DNA of 32,264 bases from Oscillospiraceae bacterium (GCA_031261445.1 JAISJQ010000054.1:1-32264); one strand, 5' to 3'. Positions 15,834 to 23,872 are shown, counted from the stretch's first letter. A program made the numbers and translations. Notes: a model not told the origin generated them from the letters alone.

Positions 15834-16523
15834 CTATTGCGTATTAAGAATCCTTCGTAGGGGCAGAAAAATCTGTCCTCTGTCTTCTGTCATCTGCCCT
15901 CTCAACTCGGCCATTTGTCCTCTTAGGTCTGCCACGTTTTCGGTCGGCACAAGACAGGTGACCGCAACGTTTTCCGCGAAGACGGTGTCCTGTACTTGAC
16001 CGTCCAGTTTCGTGAGCAGGCGCGTGAAGGATTCGTACTGCGCGTAGCCCAGCGTGCAGAGCAGGCGCACGGCCGGGCGCATGGTCACGATGCCCGCCGC
16101 CGCAATCCCCAGCCCCGCGCTACTAGCATACGCGCGGGTCAGCCCCGACGCGCCCAGCAGGATGCCGCCAAAGTAGCGCGTGACCACCAGCACCGCGTCG
16201 GTGATGGCGCGGGAGCGCAAGGCCTCCAGCACGGGCAGCCCTGCCGTGCCCTGTGGTTCGCCGTCGTCGCTATAGCGCGTGCGGCCATCGCGCAGGGTGT
16301 ACGCCCAAACGTTGTGGCGGGCGTCCCAATGTTTTGTGCCGATCTCCTGCACAAAAGCGACAGCGGCGGCCTCTGTCTCCACGGGCTGCGCATAACACAA
16401 AAAACGTGAACGCTTGATTTCCATCTGTGCGCACACGCTGTTTGCCAAAGTCTGATAAGCACCCAGAGGAGCGGCACGCGCGGGGAATCCCTGCACGGGC
16501 GTACTCTCTCCTGTCTGTTTCAT
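15834..16523 (-). CDS. yigZ: IMPACT/YigZ family protein (UPF0029) with a repeat-derived tail
   Basis: This 229-residue protein has the YigZ/IMPACT N-terminal domain: IEIKRSRF-like start (MEIKRSRFLCYAQPV), HNVWAYTLRDG, SDDGEPQGTAGLPVLEAL and VVTRYFGGILLGASGLTRAY. The C-terminal half fits the ferredoxin-like second domain. Its biochemical role is not settled; eukaryotic IMPACT affects GCN2 signalling. The C-terminus is odd: after about residue 195 it reads DLRGQMAELRGQMTEDRGQ, a translation of a family F repeat (CAGATGACAGAAGACAGAGG-like DNA), so the native end has been replaced or extended. The start lies 5 bp after the rpmE stop and lacks a strong Shine-Dalgarno, which suggests coupling to rpmE. 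Confidence 0.88.
   Translation of the reverse strand: MKQTGESTPVQGFPARAAPLGAYQTLANSVCAQMEIKRSRFLCYAQPVETEAAAVAFVQEIGTKHWDARHNVWAYTLRDGRTRYSDDGEPQGTAGLPVLEALRSRAITDAVLVVTRYFGGILLGASGLTRAYASSAGLGIAAAGIVTMRPAVRLLCTLGYAQYESFTRLLTKLDGQVQDTVFAENVAVTCLVPTENVADLRGQMAELRGQMTEDRGQIFLPLRRILNTQ
15871..15930. repeat. Family F repeat inside the yigZ coding region
   Basis: TCTGTCCTCTGTCTTCTGTC and CATCTGCCCTCT read on the plus strand, the same units seen in spacers at 6060-6110, 21940-21975 and 25810-25840. Here they are in frame as the last part of yigZ. Confidence 0.75.
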
Positions 16524-16528
16524 GAACT

Positions 16529-16738
16529 TTACGCTTCGTCTTTTTTGCCAAAGCGGCGATTGAAGCGATCCACACGCCCGCCGGTATCAACCAGCTTTTG
16601 CTTGCCCGTAAAGAAGGGGTGGCACTTGGCGCAGATGTCCACACGCAGGTTTTGGCGCGTGGAGGCCGTCTCGTACTCCGCGCCGCAAGCGCAGTGGACG
16701 GTGGTTTTTTCGTACTTGGGATGGATGCCGTCTTTCAC
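16529..16738 (-). CDS. rpmE: 50S ribosomal protein L31 (zinc-binding type)
   Basis: This 69-residue ribosomal protein starts at a GTG at 16738, with GAGGTG six nt upstream; the protein then begins [19 protein letters not shown], the standard L31 start. Four zinc ligands are present as C16-A-C18 and C36-A-K-C39, so this is the zinc-containing paralogue type. [13 protein letters not shown] near the C-terminus is typical. It has its own promoter and a leader of about 57 nt containing short self-complementary stretches, which could carry regulation, although none is recognised. yigZ follows after 5 bp on the same transcript. Confidence 0.96.
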   Translation of the reverse strand: MKDGIHPKYEKTTVHCACGAEYETASTRQNLRVDICAKCHPFFTGKQKLVDTGGRVDRFNRRFGKKDEA

Positions 16739-16802
16739 GTTTTTCACCTCAAAACAGTTTTGGAACTGAGCCGAACCAGTGCCGACTCGCTCGCAAGCGT
16801 GT

Positions 16803-16831
16803 AGTATAACACATCTGATGACAAATTGCAA
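16803..16831 (-). promoter_or_regulatory. Sigma-A type promoter for rpmE-yigZ
   Basis: On the minus strand TTGCAA, a 17-nt spacer and TATACT, 65 nt upstream of the rpmE GTG. Confidence 0.7.
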
Positions 16832-16859
16832 GCCTGGATGTCGGATTTTGTGGAGCGCG

Positions 16860-17234
16860 TCACGCAAGCTTGGCGACAAGCGCCTCTTGCAGGATGCGCG
16901 ACAGGCTAACGCCCGATTGCACGGCTTTTTCGTCCAGCCATTTGGGCAGACTTAACGTGCGGCGCACAGCGTGTTCGTCGCGTACCTCTGCGCGGACAAG
17001 ATTGGCGAATTCGCCGTCCGCAAGGGTCAGGTCACTGATTTTGGACGCTTTGGGGAGGGTGTCGCCGTCCTCCAACATCACGTCCAACATTTGTTTCAAG
17101 GCATCGCTGGCCATATACAGGGCGTTGGCAAGATTTTTGCCCTCGCTAATACAGCCGCGAATGTCTGGAAATGTGATTGTGATGCTGCCGTCTTCGCTGT
17201 TGGGATGAAAAACAGCGGGATATACGAATTCCAT
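16860..17234 (-). CDS. Orphan HicB-like antitoxin
   Basis: This 124-residue protein has the HicB fold: an N-terminal partial RNase H-like domain beginning [20 protein letters not shown], with [11 protein letters not shown] and a helix [17 protein letters not shown]-terminal region ([20 protein letters not shown]) reads like a ribbon-helix-helix or short DNA-binding segment. HicB proteins normally neutralise the HicA mRNA interferase encoded beside them. There is no room for hicA here: iorA ends 53 bp upstream and rpmE's promoter is downstream. It may be a solitary regulator or a decayed pair. AAAGGAGC precedes the ATG at 17234, which rules out the longer in-frame start. Confidence 0.8.
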   Translation of the reverse strand: MEFVYPAVFHPNSEDGSITITFPDIRGCISEGKNLANALYMASDALKQMLDVMLEDGDTLPKASKISDLTLADGEFANLVRAEVRDEHAVRRTLSLPKWLDEKAVQSGVSLSRILQEALVAKLA

Positions 17235-17261
17235 GTGTGTGCTCCTTTCAATTGCTGGGTG

Positions 17262-17297
17262 CATCCCACATTGTCAATTGTAAATTGTTAATTGCGC
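17262..17297. repeat. Family C repeat overlapping the iorA stop
   Basis: ATTGTCAATTGTAAATTG and TTAATTGCGC. On the minus strand the last iorA codons and stop are CGC AAT TAA CAATT, inside the repeat. Confidence 0.75.
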
Positions 17298-19030
17298 AAG
17301 CCAATAGCACCAAAACGGCACAGCTGGGCACAGACGCCGCAGCCTACGCACTGGGTGGCATCGATCTCGGCCTTGCCGTCCACGATGCTGATGGCGGGGC
17401 AACCGATGCGCATACACGCGCGGCAACCGGTGCATTTCGCGCGGTCCACCGTCAGCGGCGGGCTGTGTTTTACGCTCTTGAGCAGGGCGCAGGGGCGGCG
17501 GCTGATGACCACGGCGGGCTTGTCCGTGGCCAGCGCAGAGCGGATTTGCTTTTCCGTTTCGGCCAGCGCATTGGGGTCAACCACGCGCACGTCCTCGATG
17601 CCCACCGCCGCGCTGAGCTTTTCCAAGCTCACAAACGGCGCGGGTTCGCCCTTGATGTTCTTGCCCGTGGTGGGGTTCTCCTGATGCCCGGTCATGCCGG
17701 TGATGGAGTTATCGAGAATAATCACAACGCTGTTGGATTCGTTGTAGGCAATGTTGATGAGTCCCGTCACGCCGGAGTGGATGAACGTGCTGTCCCCCAG
17801 CACCGCCACGGATTTCTGCGCCAGCGCGGGATTGGCCTTGTTGCGCCCGTGTAGTGCGCTCACGGACGCGCCCATGCAGATGCAGGTGTCGAGCATCCCC
17901 AGCGGCGGCAGTGCGCCGAGCGTGTAGCAACCGATGTCGCCGCTGACGGCCACGCCGATGCGTTTGAGGGCGTAGAACAACCCTCTATGCGGACAGCCGG
18001 GGCACAGGACGGGCGGGCGACCGGGAATCTCCAGCCCCGTGCTGAGCGTCTCGCGCTCTTCGCCCAAAATCACTTGCGCAATCAGTGCCTGCGAATACTC
18101 GCCCAGCAACGTGAACGCCTCTTTGCCGATCACGTCCAGCCCCAATGCGCGGCAGTGCTGCTCGATATAGTCGTCCAGCTCTTCGAGGACGTAAACCACG
18201 TCGCACTGCGCGGCGAAATTGCGAATCGCCTGCGTGGGCAGCGGATAGACCTGCCCCAATTTCAGGTAGCTGGCGCTCTCGCCCAGCGCCTCCTTGGCGT
18301 ATTGATAGACAATTCCGGCGGCAATGATGCCGATTTTCTTGTCGTGATACTCCACTTTGTTCAGCTCCAGCGCAAAGGCCTCCTCTTCCGCAAAGGCAAT
18401 CTGCGCGGCGATACGCTCTTCCACAAACACGTGGCGTTTCTGCGCCATGGCGGGCATCATCACGTATTTATTGGGGTCTTTCACGTACTCTTGCAGGGGC
18501 AACTCTTGGCGTTCGGCGGTTGTGACCAGCGAGCGCGAATGCGCCACGCGCGTGGTCAATCGAAGGAGGACGGGCGTATCGAAGCGCTCCGCCAAATCGA
18601 ACGCCAGCTTTGTGAACGCAAGGCACTCCGCGCTGTCGGCGGGTTCAAGCATGAGCACCTTGGCGGCGCGGGCATAGTGCCGCGAATCCTGCTCGTTCTG
18701 GCTGGAGTGCATCCCCGGGTCGTCGGCCACGATGGTCAGCATCCCGCCGCGCACGCCCGTGTAGCTGGCGGTGAAGAGGGGGTCGGCGGCCACGTTGAGC
18801 CCCACGTGCTTCATGGCGCAAAAGCTCCGCGCCCCCGCGATGGATGCCCCCAACGCCGCCTCCATGGCGACCTTCTCGTTGGGCGCCCATTCGGTGGTCA
18901 TTTCGTCGTAGGTGGCGGCGAATTCCGTCACTTCCGTGCTCGGTGTGCCGGGGTAGCTCGAACCGAACGTCACGCCCGCCTCCCAAAGTCCCCGCGCCAC
19001 GGCCTCGTTGCCCAAATACAGCTTTTTCAT
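17288..19030 (-). CDS. iorA: Indolepyruvate:ferredoxin oxidoreductase, alpha subunit
   Basis: This 580-residue subunit oxidatively decarboxylates aryl pyruvates to aryl-CoA with ferredoxin as acceptor, in amino-acid fermentation. The N-terminal pyrimidine-binding domain has GSSYPGTPSTEVTEF. The central CoA/cysteine block is CPGCPHRGLFYALK. The thiamine-diphosphate domain follows with GDIGCYTLG, GDSTFIHSG and LDNSITGMTGHQENP. The C-terminus carries two [4Fe-4S] motifs: CTGCRACMRIGCP and CVGCGVCAQLC. The ATG at 19030 is preferred because GGAG lies 6 nt upstream. The beta subunit gene iorB, normally adjacent, is absent: a HicB-like gene follows instead. The terminal residues RN and the stop come from a family C repeat. 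Confidence 0.95.
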   Translation of the reverse strand: MKKLYLGNEAVARGLWEAGVTFGSSYPGTPSTEVTEFAATYDEMTTEWAPNEKVAMEAALGASIAGARSFCAMKHVGLNVAADPLFTASYTGVRGGMLTIVADDPGMHSSQNEQDSRHYARAAKVLMLEPADSAECLAFTKLAFDLAERFDTPVLLRLTTRVAHSRSLVTTAERQELPLQEYVKDPNKYVMMPAMAQKRHVFVEERIAAQIAFAEEEAFALELNKVEYHDKKIGIIAAGIVYQYAKEALGESASYLKLGQVYPLPTQAIRNFAAQCDVVYVLEELDDYIEQHCRALGLDVIGKEAFTLLGEYSQALIAQVILGEERETLSTGLEIPGRPPVLCPGCPHRGLFYALKRIGVAVSGDIGCYTLGALPPLGMLDTCICMGASVSALHGRNKANPALAQKSVAVLGDSTFIHSGVTGLINIAYNESNSVVIILDNSITGMTGHQENPTTGKNIKGEPAPFVSLEKLSAAVGIEDVRVVDPNALAETEKQIRSALATDKPAVVISRRPCALLKSVKHSPPLTVDRAKCTGCRACMRIGCPAISIVDGKAEIDATQCVGCGVCAQLCRFGAIGLRN

Positions 19031-19064
19031 GTGTTGCTCCAACCTTCGCTCTTTTTCACGCTAT

Positions 19065-19093
19065 ATTATAATACTTTTCGCGCGTCGGCGCAA
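19065..19093 (-). promoter_or_regulatory. Sigma-A type promoter for iorA
   Basis: On the minus strand TTGCGC, a 17-nt spacer and TATAAT, 34 nt before the iorA start. Confidence 0.7.
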
Positions 19094-19099
19094 GGGGCT

Positions 19100-19214
19100 G
19101 GGGAGGGAGGGGTGAGGATACAGGAGGGAGGCTTGTAGGGGCGAGCTGTGCTCGCCCGCTGTTGCTCAGAAACGCACTTTTAGACTGCGGACGCGCGATG
19201 CGCACCCCTACGGG
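19100..19214. repeat. Family B unit and two family A hairpins upstream of iorA
   Basis: Family B-like run at 19104-19134 (GAGGGGTGAGGATACAGG). Family A at 19135-19159 (GGGGCGAGC/GCTCGCCC) and a reverse unit at 19187-19214. The TIR-gene stop codon (19208-19210) is the TAG of the CCGTAGGGG end of the second unit. Confidence 0.8.
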
Positions 19215-20221
19215 TTGTTCGTATCCACCATATCTTCCTCTAGGAAACTATCGAACTGTTCCTTGAACAAACGATGAAATTCTTCGCCGAAGAAACGATC
19301 ATCGCTATTCAAGTCCATCATGTCCGTCAGCGGAGTTTCGAATGTTAATCGGACTAAGTTGTGGAAACTCTCTATTTTCTCCCTCAGTAATTCGTGCTCC
19401 TCAACTGGCACATTGAGGACGTCTTTACCCGCATCAAACAACCAAGGGAAGTCATTCTTTATTGTTGCCAAAAGCATCTGCGTAGCAACGCGTCTATCTT
19501 TTGCCAACTGCATTATTTCACGCAACATTCTAGGATGAATTATTCTACGGGAATTGTCTTGTTGATTATGATCGATGCTATCGCGAATCTTTCTAGGCAA
19601 CTCTTGATACATGAACTTTATTTCTTCAAAGAGCTTTGCAACCGATGAATCACTCGATGAATCAGCTTCATCTGTTTCACTGTCATATAAAGAGCTTGCC
19701 GTCTCAATAAAGTGCGTAACCTGTTCGCGTATGAATTCTTCATCTGGCTCAACATCGGGGATTCTTTTGAGCAACTGTATAACCAGCTTACCAATTGAAT
19801 TCGCATCGTCTGTGCAATTTTGAAACTGGGCAAATGGACCGGTGCTGACCTTGCCAAGAGGGATGCCCAGCGCGATGCCCAACACTTGTTTATTCATCTT
19901 CCCCTTCGCTACACCTGCTTCATAAAGAATCCAGGGTCGTTCAAACGAATTTTTGGTAAGCAGACAAACCACGTCCGTGGCATTATCGAGTTTTGTCATG
20001 ATGTCAGAATACCACTCGACACCATAATCAATGCCTTGTGTACCTTTTGCGTCCGATGAGCGGAACGACTTTAGCAAGCCCGCACTCACAGATACCAGCA
20101 GTTTGCTGAAAGCAGCAGCAAGTTCGGCATCTCTCGTGTTATGGCTTATAAAGACAAGCGGATTTTGTGGTTCTCTTTTGCGTTGCGTATCGTTGGTTGA
20201 TGTTGTTATCGCTGCAGTCAT
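19208..20221 (-). CDS. TIR-domain protein, candidate defence NADase
   Basis: This 337-residue protein has a TIR domain over about residues 20-150: PLVFISHNTRD is the first strand and BB-loop region, TDVVCLLTKNSFERPW is the central core, and PWILYEAGVAKG (W97, E101) matches the tryptophan and catalytic glutamate of NAD-cleaving TIR domains. In bacteria such proteins act in anti-phage systems, cleaving NAD+ or making cyclic ADP-ribose signals. An acidic linker (about 178-195) leads to a helical C-terminal region I do not recognise. No partner (ThsA, SIR2, argonaute, CRISPR) is adjacent. The gene is visibly AT-richer than its neighbours and has its own promoter, consistent with acquisition by transfer. 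AGGAG lies 8 nt before the ATG. The stop is in a family A repeat. Confidence 0.82.
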   Translation of the reverse strand: MTAAITTSTNDTQRKREPQNPLVFISHNTRDAELAAAFSKLLVSVSAGLLKSFRSSDAKGTQGIDYGVEWYSDIMTKLDNATDVVCLLTKNSFERPWILYEAGVAKGKMNKQVLGIALGIPLGKVSTGPFAQFQNCTDDANSIGKLVIQLLKRIPDVEPDEEFIREQVTHFIETASSLYDSETDEADSSSDSSVAKLFEEIKFMYQELPRKIRDSIDHNQQDNSRRIIHPRMLREIMQLAKDRRVATQMLLATIKNDFPWLFDAGKDVLNVPVEEHELLREKIESFHNLVRLTFETPLTDMMDLNSDDRFFGEEFHRLFKEQFDSFLEEDMVDTNNP

Positions 20222-20266
20222 TGTACCTGCTCCTATCAGATGATCTGGTTGATTTTTCCAACACCA

Positions 20267-20295
20267 ATTATATCACACTATCGCCAAAAATACAA
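20267..20295 (-). promoter_or_regulatory. Sigma-A type promoter for the TIR gene
   Basis: On the minus strand TTGTAT, a 17-nt spacer and TATAAT, 45 nt before the start codon and downstream of the glmM terminator. Confidence 0.7.
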
Positions 20296-20330
20296 GAACC
20301 GACAAATAATTTTTCGCAGAAACCCATCAC

Positions 20331-20358
20331 AAAAAACGCGGCAGCCCCCGCCGCCGCG
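20331..20358 (-). terminator. Rho-independent terminator of glmM
   Basis: On the minus strand CGCGGCGGC, loop GGGG, GCTGCCGCG (9 bp with one G-U pair), followed by TTTTTT. It begins 13 bp after the glmM stop codon. Confidence 0.88.
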
Positions 20359-20371
20359 CAACCCTCCCCCC

Positions 20372-21694
20372 TCAAAGCAACTGTGCCCTGACAACGCTTT
20401 CTAGCTCGCGGGCGATGGTGTCGATTTGCTTTTCGTCGCGGCCTTCCACCATCACGCGCACAAGCGGCTCTGTGCCCGACACGCGCAGGAGCACGCGCCC
20501 CTCCTCGCCCAGCAGCTGCTCCGCCTCCGCGACCGCTTCGGCAATCACCGCGTCGTCTCGCAGACGCGCCTTGCCCATCAGCGACACCGGGATATTCACC
20601 AGCACCTGCGGGTAGTGCTCCATCACGTCCGCCAGCGCACTGAGCGATTGACCCGTGCGCACCATGATGTCCACGATGGTCACCGCCGTGCGCTGTCCGT
20701 CGCCCACGCCGCGCCCGATGATGATATGCCCGCTCTGCTCGCCGCCCAGCGCGTAGCCGCCCGCGTGCATGGCATCCGAGACCCAGCGGTCGCCCACGTC
20801 CGTTGTGCGCAGCGCAATCCCGTGTGCGCGGCAAAAGACCCCCAACCCGAAGTTGCTCATCACCGTGGCGACCAGCGTGTCGGCCGTCAGCGCCCCCCGC
20901 GCCTGCATATCCAGTGCGCACAGCGCGAGGATTCCATCGCCGTCCACCAACGCGCCGCGCTCATCCACCGCCAGCACGCGGTCAGCGTCGCCGTCAAACG
21001 CGAACCCGGCCGCGCAGTGCTCCGCGAGCACCAGCTCTTGCAGGCGTTCCGGGTGCAGACTGCCGCAATCTTTGTTGATGTTCTCGCCGTCTGGCGTGTC
21101 GCCCAGCACCAACACCTCCGCGCCCAGAGACGTGAACAGTGCCTCCGCTGTGCGGCTCGCCGCCCCGTTCGCGCAGTCCAGCGCAAGGCGCAAGCCGTGG
21201 AAGGACTGCGCCGTCTGCGTGCGCAAATGCGCCCCATACTGCGCCGCTGGGTCGGGCAACGTGCGCACAGAACCAATGTCTGTGTGCGCACAAAAGTTGC
21301 CGCGCAGGAGGTGCGATTCGATGCTGTCCTCCACCGCATCGGGCAACTTGCGCCCGTCCGCGCCAAAGATCTTGATGCCATTGTAGTCGGCGGGATTGTG
21401 ACTGGCGGTGATCATCACGCCCGCCGCCGCGGCATTTTTTTGCACCAGATACGCCACCGCGGGCGTGGGCAAGATGCCCAGATCCGTCACGTCCACCCCC
21501 ACGGACATCAGCCCCGCCGCGATGGCCTGCGCTAGCATCGCGCCAGATCTGCGGGTGTCTCTGGCCAGCAGCACCGCCCCCGCCTTGTCGGGCAACAAGT
21601 CCCCCAACACCGCGCCGAGCTTCATCGCCAGCTCCGCCGTCAGTTCCGTCCCCGCCAGCCCCCGAATCCCGTCCGTCCCAAAAAGCCGTCCCAT
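20372..21694 (-). CDS. glmM: Phosphoglucosamine mutase GlmM
   Basis: This 440-residue alpha-D-phosphohexomutase converts glucosamine-6-phosphate to glucosamine-1-phosphate for UDP-GlcNAc and wall synthesis. It opens MGRLFGTDGIRG. The phosphoserine loop is TASHNPADYNG (Ser about 98), the metal loop is DGDADR, the sugar loop is GGEQSGH and the phosphate-binding loop is RVSGTEPLVRVMVEG. These four loops are in the family order and the length is normal. AAAGGAGC precedes the ATG. A promoter cannot be fixed with confidence; TATACT near 21720-21730 lies among family C repeats. A clear terminator follows. It has no operon partner here; glmS is not in the window. Confidence 0.96.
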   Translation of the reverse strand: MGRLFGTDGIRGLAGTELTAELAMKLGAVLGDLLPDKAGAVLLARDTRRSGAMLAQAIAAGLMSVGVDVTDLGILPTPAVAYLVQKNAAAAGVMITASHNPADYNGIKIFGADGRKLPDAVEDSIESHLLRGNFCAHTDIGSVRTLPDPAAQYGAHLRTQTAQSFHGLRLALDCANGAASRTAEALFTSLGAEVLVLGDTPDGENINKDCGSLHPERLQELVLAEHCAAGFAFDGDADRVLAVDERGALVDGDGILALCALDMQARGALTADTLVATVMSNFGLGVFCRAHGIALRTTDVGDRWVSDAMHAGGYALGGEQSGHIIIGRGVGDGQRTAVTIVDIMVRTGQSLSALADVMEHYPQVLVNIPVSLMGKARLRDDAVIAEAVAEAEQLLGEEGRVLLRVSGTEPLVRVMVEGRDEKQIDTIARELESVVRAQLL

Positions 21695-21730
21695 ACCCGC
21701 TCCTTTTGCTCAACTAATCTATAGTATATT

Positions 21731-22080
21731 GCAATGCACAATGAACAATGCACAATGAACAATTGTTGGTGAAACCCGCAGGGGCAGAGAGGAATGAGGC
21801 ATGAGGATTCAGGCGTGAGGGCGAGCCAATCCGTAGGGGCGGATATCATCCGCCCGTTGTCACCTGTAGGGGACGATGTGGACATCGCCCCCTACATTTT
21901 CAGGAGGCAGAGGTCAGAGGACAGATTTGTGGGCAGCAATTCTGCCCTCTGTCTTCTGATTTCTGTCCTCTGCTAAACCACGGGCGGCAGGTTGCCGCCC
22001 CTACGAGGCATGAGGAATGAGGATACAGGCGCGAGGCCTGCCACCAATTGTCCATTGTCAATTGTTAATTGTTCATTGCG
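21731..22080. repeat. Spacer of about 350 bp made of nearly every interspersed repeat family
   Basis: In order: family C (21731-21768, GCACAATGAACAATGCACAA), family B (21788-21822), family A (21833-21858, GGCGGAT/ATCCGCC), family A (21866-21895, GTAGGGG ... CCCCTAC at both ends, CGATG/CATCG stem), family F (21901-21976), reverse family A (21981-22004, CGGCA/TGCCG), family B (22005-22035) and family C (22041-22080). I see no gene in the stretch. Confidence 0.85.
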
Positions 22081-22092
22081 CAGCCTGCGCTT

Positions 22093-22121
22093 GCATATTC
22101 TCTGGGCAAGCTGCATATTTA
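22093..22121 (+). promoter_or_regulatory. Possible sigma-E promoter for sipL
   Basis: GCATATT, a 14-nt spacer and CATATTTA. The -35-like part and spacing fit the mother-cell sigma-E consensus (KMATATT, then CATAYANT); two -10 positions differ. It lies 35 bp before the sipL start, as expected for a gene that acts with SpoIVA, which is itself sigma-E dependent in studied spore formers. Confidence 0.4.
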
Positions 22122-22155
22122 TCCCCGACATCAAAAAAAGAAAGGTCGGAGATCT

Positions 22156-23688
22156 ATGAAATTTCAGGTTGCCGAACAGACCATAGGCGTCAGTGCGCCA
22201 CTCTTTGAGGGACGCGCGGAACAGGCGGTGGACGCGGACATCACCTTGCCAGAGTATTGCCCGGACTGCCAGAGGGTTCTCAAATGTACCCTCACGCCGG
22301 GCGTGAAGACCGTGCAGGCGGGCGGCGGGCGCGTTACGGCGGACTGCAACGCCACCTTGCGCGTGCTTTATTGCGGCGAGGATGGCCGCGTGCACTGCTA
22401 CGACCAAAACTACCCCTTCACCCAAGAGGTCAGCGTCCCCGGCGTGCAGGCGGGCGACTGCGCGAGCGTGAAGGCCGAGACCAGCTACGTCAACTGCCGC
22501 GCTGTCTCCCCCCGCCGCATGGACATCCACGGCATGGTGCACTGCCTGTTTCGTGTGCGCCGCCGCAAGGAACAGCCCGTCATCAGCGGGGCGCAGGGCT
22601 GCGGCGTGCAGATGAAGACCACCCCCTGCCGCGTGGTTTCCGCCGCTGGCGAGGCCGCCAAGAGCTTCCCCGTGGCCGAAGTGGTGGAGTTGGCGGCGGA
22701 CGCGCCACCCGTGGGGCAGATTCTGCACACGCAGGGCGTGGCGGTGGCGCAGGACCTCAAGGCCATCGCGAACAAGATGCTCCTGAAGGGCGAGCTACAG
22801 CTCAAGGTGTTTTATCTGCCCGACGGCGGCGGCAGCGAGCCGGCCGTGCTGGACTATGCCATTCCGCTCAGCCAGATTGTGGAGGTGGAGGGCATTGACG
22901 AGGACTGCACCCACGAGACGCAGCTGACCGTGCCCTCGCTGGAGTTGACCCCGCGGGCGGATGCCTCTGGGGAACGCCGCCTGCTGGATGTGAACGCGGC
23001 GGTGCTGGCGGATATCCGCGCCATGCGAGAGCTGGAAGTGCCCATCGCGGTGGATGCCTACAGCACAGAGAGCGAGCTGGACACGGAATACCGCAACATG
23101 GAGTTTCTTGAGCCGCTCGATTCGTTCGCGGAGAAAGTGCCCGTCACGGGCACAGTGCAAGTGCCCGGCGGCGCGGGGGAGATTTTGGGCATGTGGACGG
23201 GCGAGCCGGTAGCCAATGCGGCGGCGCAGGACACGGAACTGGCCATCACGGGCAGCGTGCCGCTGCACTTTCTCTATAAAGACAGCGCGGGGGAGACCGC
23301 CTTTGCCGAAAAGCCGCTGGAGTTCCGCTTCCGCCGGGCGCTGGGTTGCGCGGTGCAACGCTTAAAGTGCCGCCCGCAGCTGACGCTCATCAACATTGAT
23401 TACACGCCGCAGGCGGGGGGCGAAGTGCAGGTGCGAGCCGACATGAACCTAGCCGCGCGGAGCTACGACTTGCGCGAGAGGCGCGTCATCGTGGGCTTGC
23501 AGCCCGACGAGAGCCGCCCCAAGGACAGCGACGTGCCCGCCCTGATGCTCTATTACGCCGACCCCGGCGAGAGCGTGTGGGACATTGCGCGGGAATACAA
23601 CACCACCGCCCAGTCCATCGTGGACGAGAACAGCCTAACAGGCGAAGCCCTGAGCGAAGCGCAAATGCTCCTCATCCCCCGCGTTTGA
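22156..23688 (+). CDS. sipL: SipL-like spore coat protein (SPOCS/DUF3794 repeats plus LysM)
   Basis: This 510-residue protein has an N-terminal SPOCS/DUF3794-type region (YCPDCQRVLKCTLTPGVKTV onward), a second similar unit around residues 160-300 (VVELAADAPPVGQILHTQGV), a third near 310-430 and a C-terminal LysM domain (YYADPGESVWDIAREYNTTA to the end). In Clostridioides difficile SipL has this layout, and its LysM domain binds the SpoIVA ATPase to build the coat basement layer. The next gene is spoIVA, which strongly supports the assignment. It probably acts in the mother cell at the forespore surface. The start is at 22156, with GGAG upstream. The TGA stop is within a family B repeat (GTT TGAGGAATGAGG). 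Confidence 0.85.
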   Translation: MKFQVAEQTIGVSAPLFEGRAEQAVDADITLPEYCPDCQRVLKCTLTPGVKTVQAGGGRVTADCNATLRVLYCGEDGRVHCYDQNYPFTQEVSVPGVQAGDCASVKAETSYVNCRAVSPRRMDIHGMVHCLFRVRRRKEQPVISGAQGCGVQMKTTPCRVVSAAGEAAKSFPVAEVVELAADAPPVGQILHTQGVAVAQDLKAIANKMLLKGELQLKVFYLPDGGGSEPAVLDYAIPLSQIVEVEGIDEDCTHETQLTVPSLELTPRADASGERRLLDVNAAVLADIRAMRELEVPIAVDAYSTESELDTEYRNMEFLEPLDSFAEKVPVTGTVQVPGGAGEILGMWTGEPVANAAAQDTELAITGSVPLHFLYKDSAGETAFAEKPLEFRFRRALGCAVQRLKCRPQLTLINIDYTPQAGGEVQVRADMNLAARSYDLRERRVIVGLQPDESRPKDSDVPALMLYYADPGESVWDIAREYNTTAQSIVDENSLTGEALSEAQMLLIPRV

Positions 23689-23860
23689 GGAATGAGGCAT
23701 TAGGCGTGAGGTGTGAGGGTGCGGGGAGAACGGATTCATTCGTCCTTCACCCGTAGGGGCGCGCATTGCGCGTCCGCTGATCCGCACAAAAACAGCATCC
23801 CCCAGCGGGCGCGCGCCCCTACAAATGAACATCTAGTCTCTATCATCTAGCATCTAGTTA
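23689..23860. repeat. Repeat spacer between sipL and spoIVA
   Basis: Family B at 23686-23720, family A at 23753-23777 (CGCGC/GCGCG stem), a short reverse family A unit at 23805-23822 (GCGGGCGCGCGCCCCTAC), and family D at 23828-23858. The spoIVA Shine-Dalgarno AAGGAG follows family D directly. Confidence 0.8.
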
Positions 23861-23872
23861 AGGAGTCATTCT

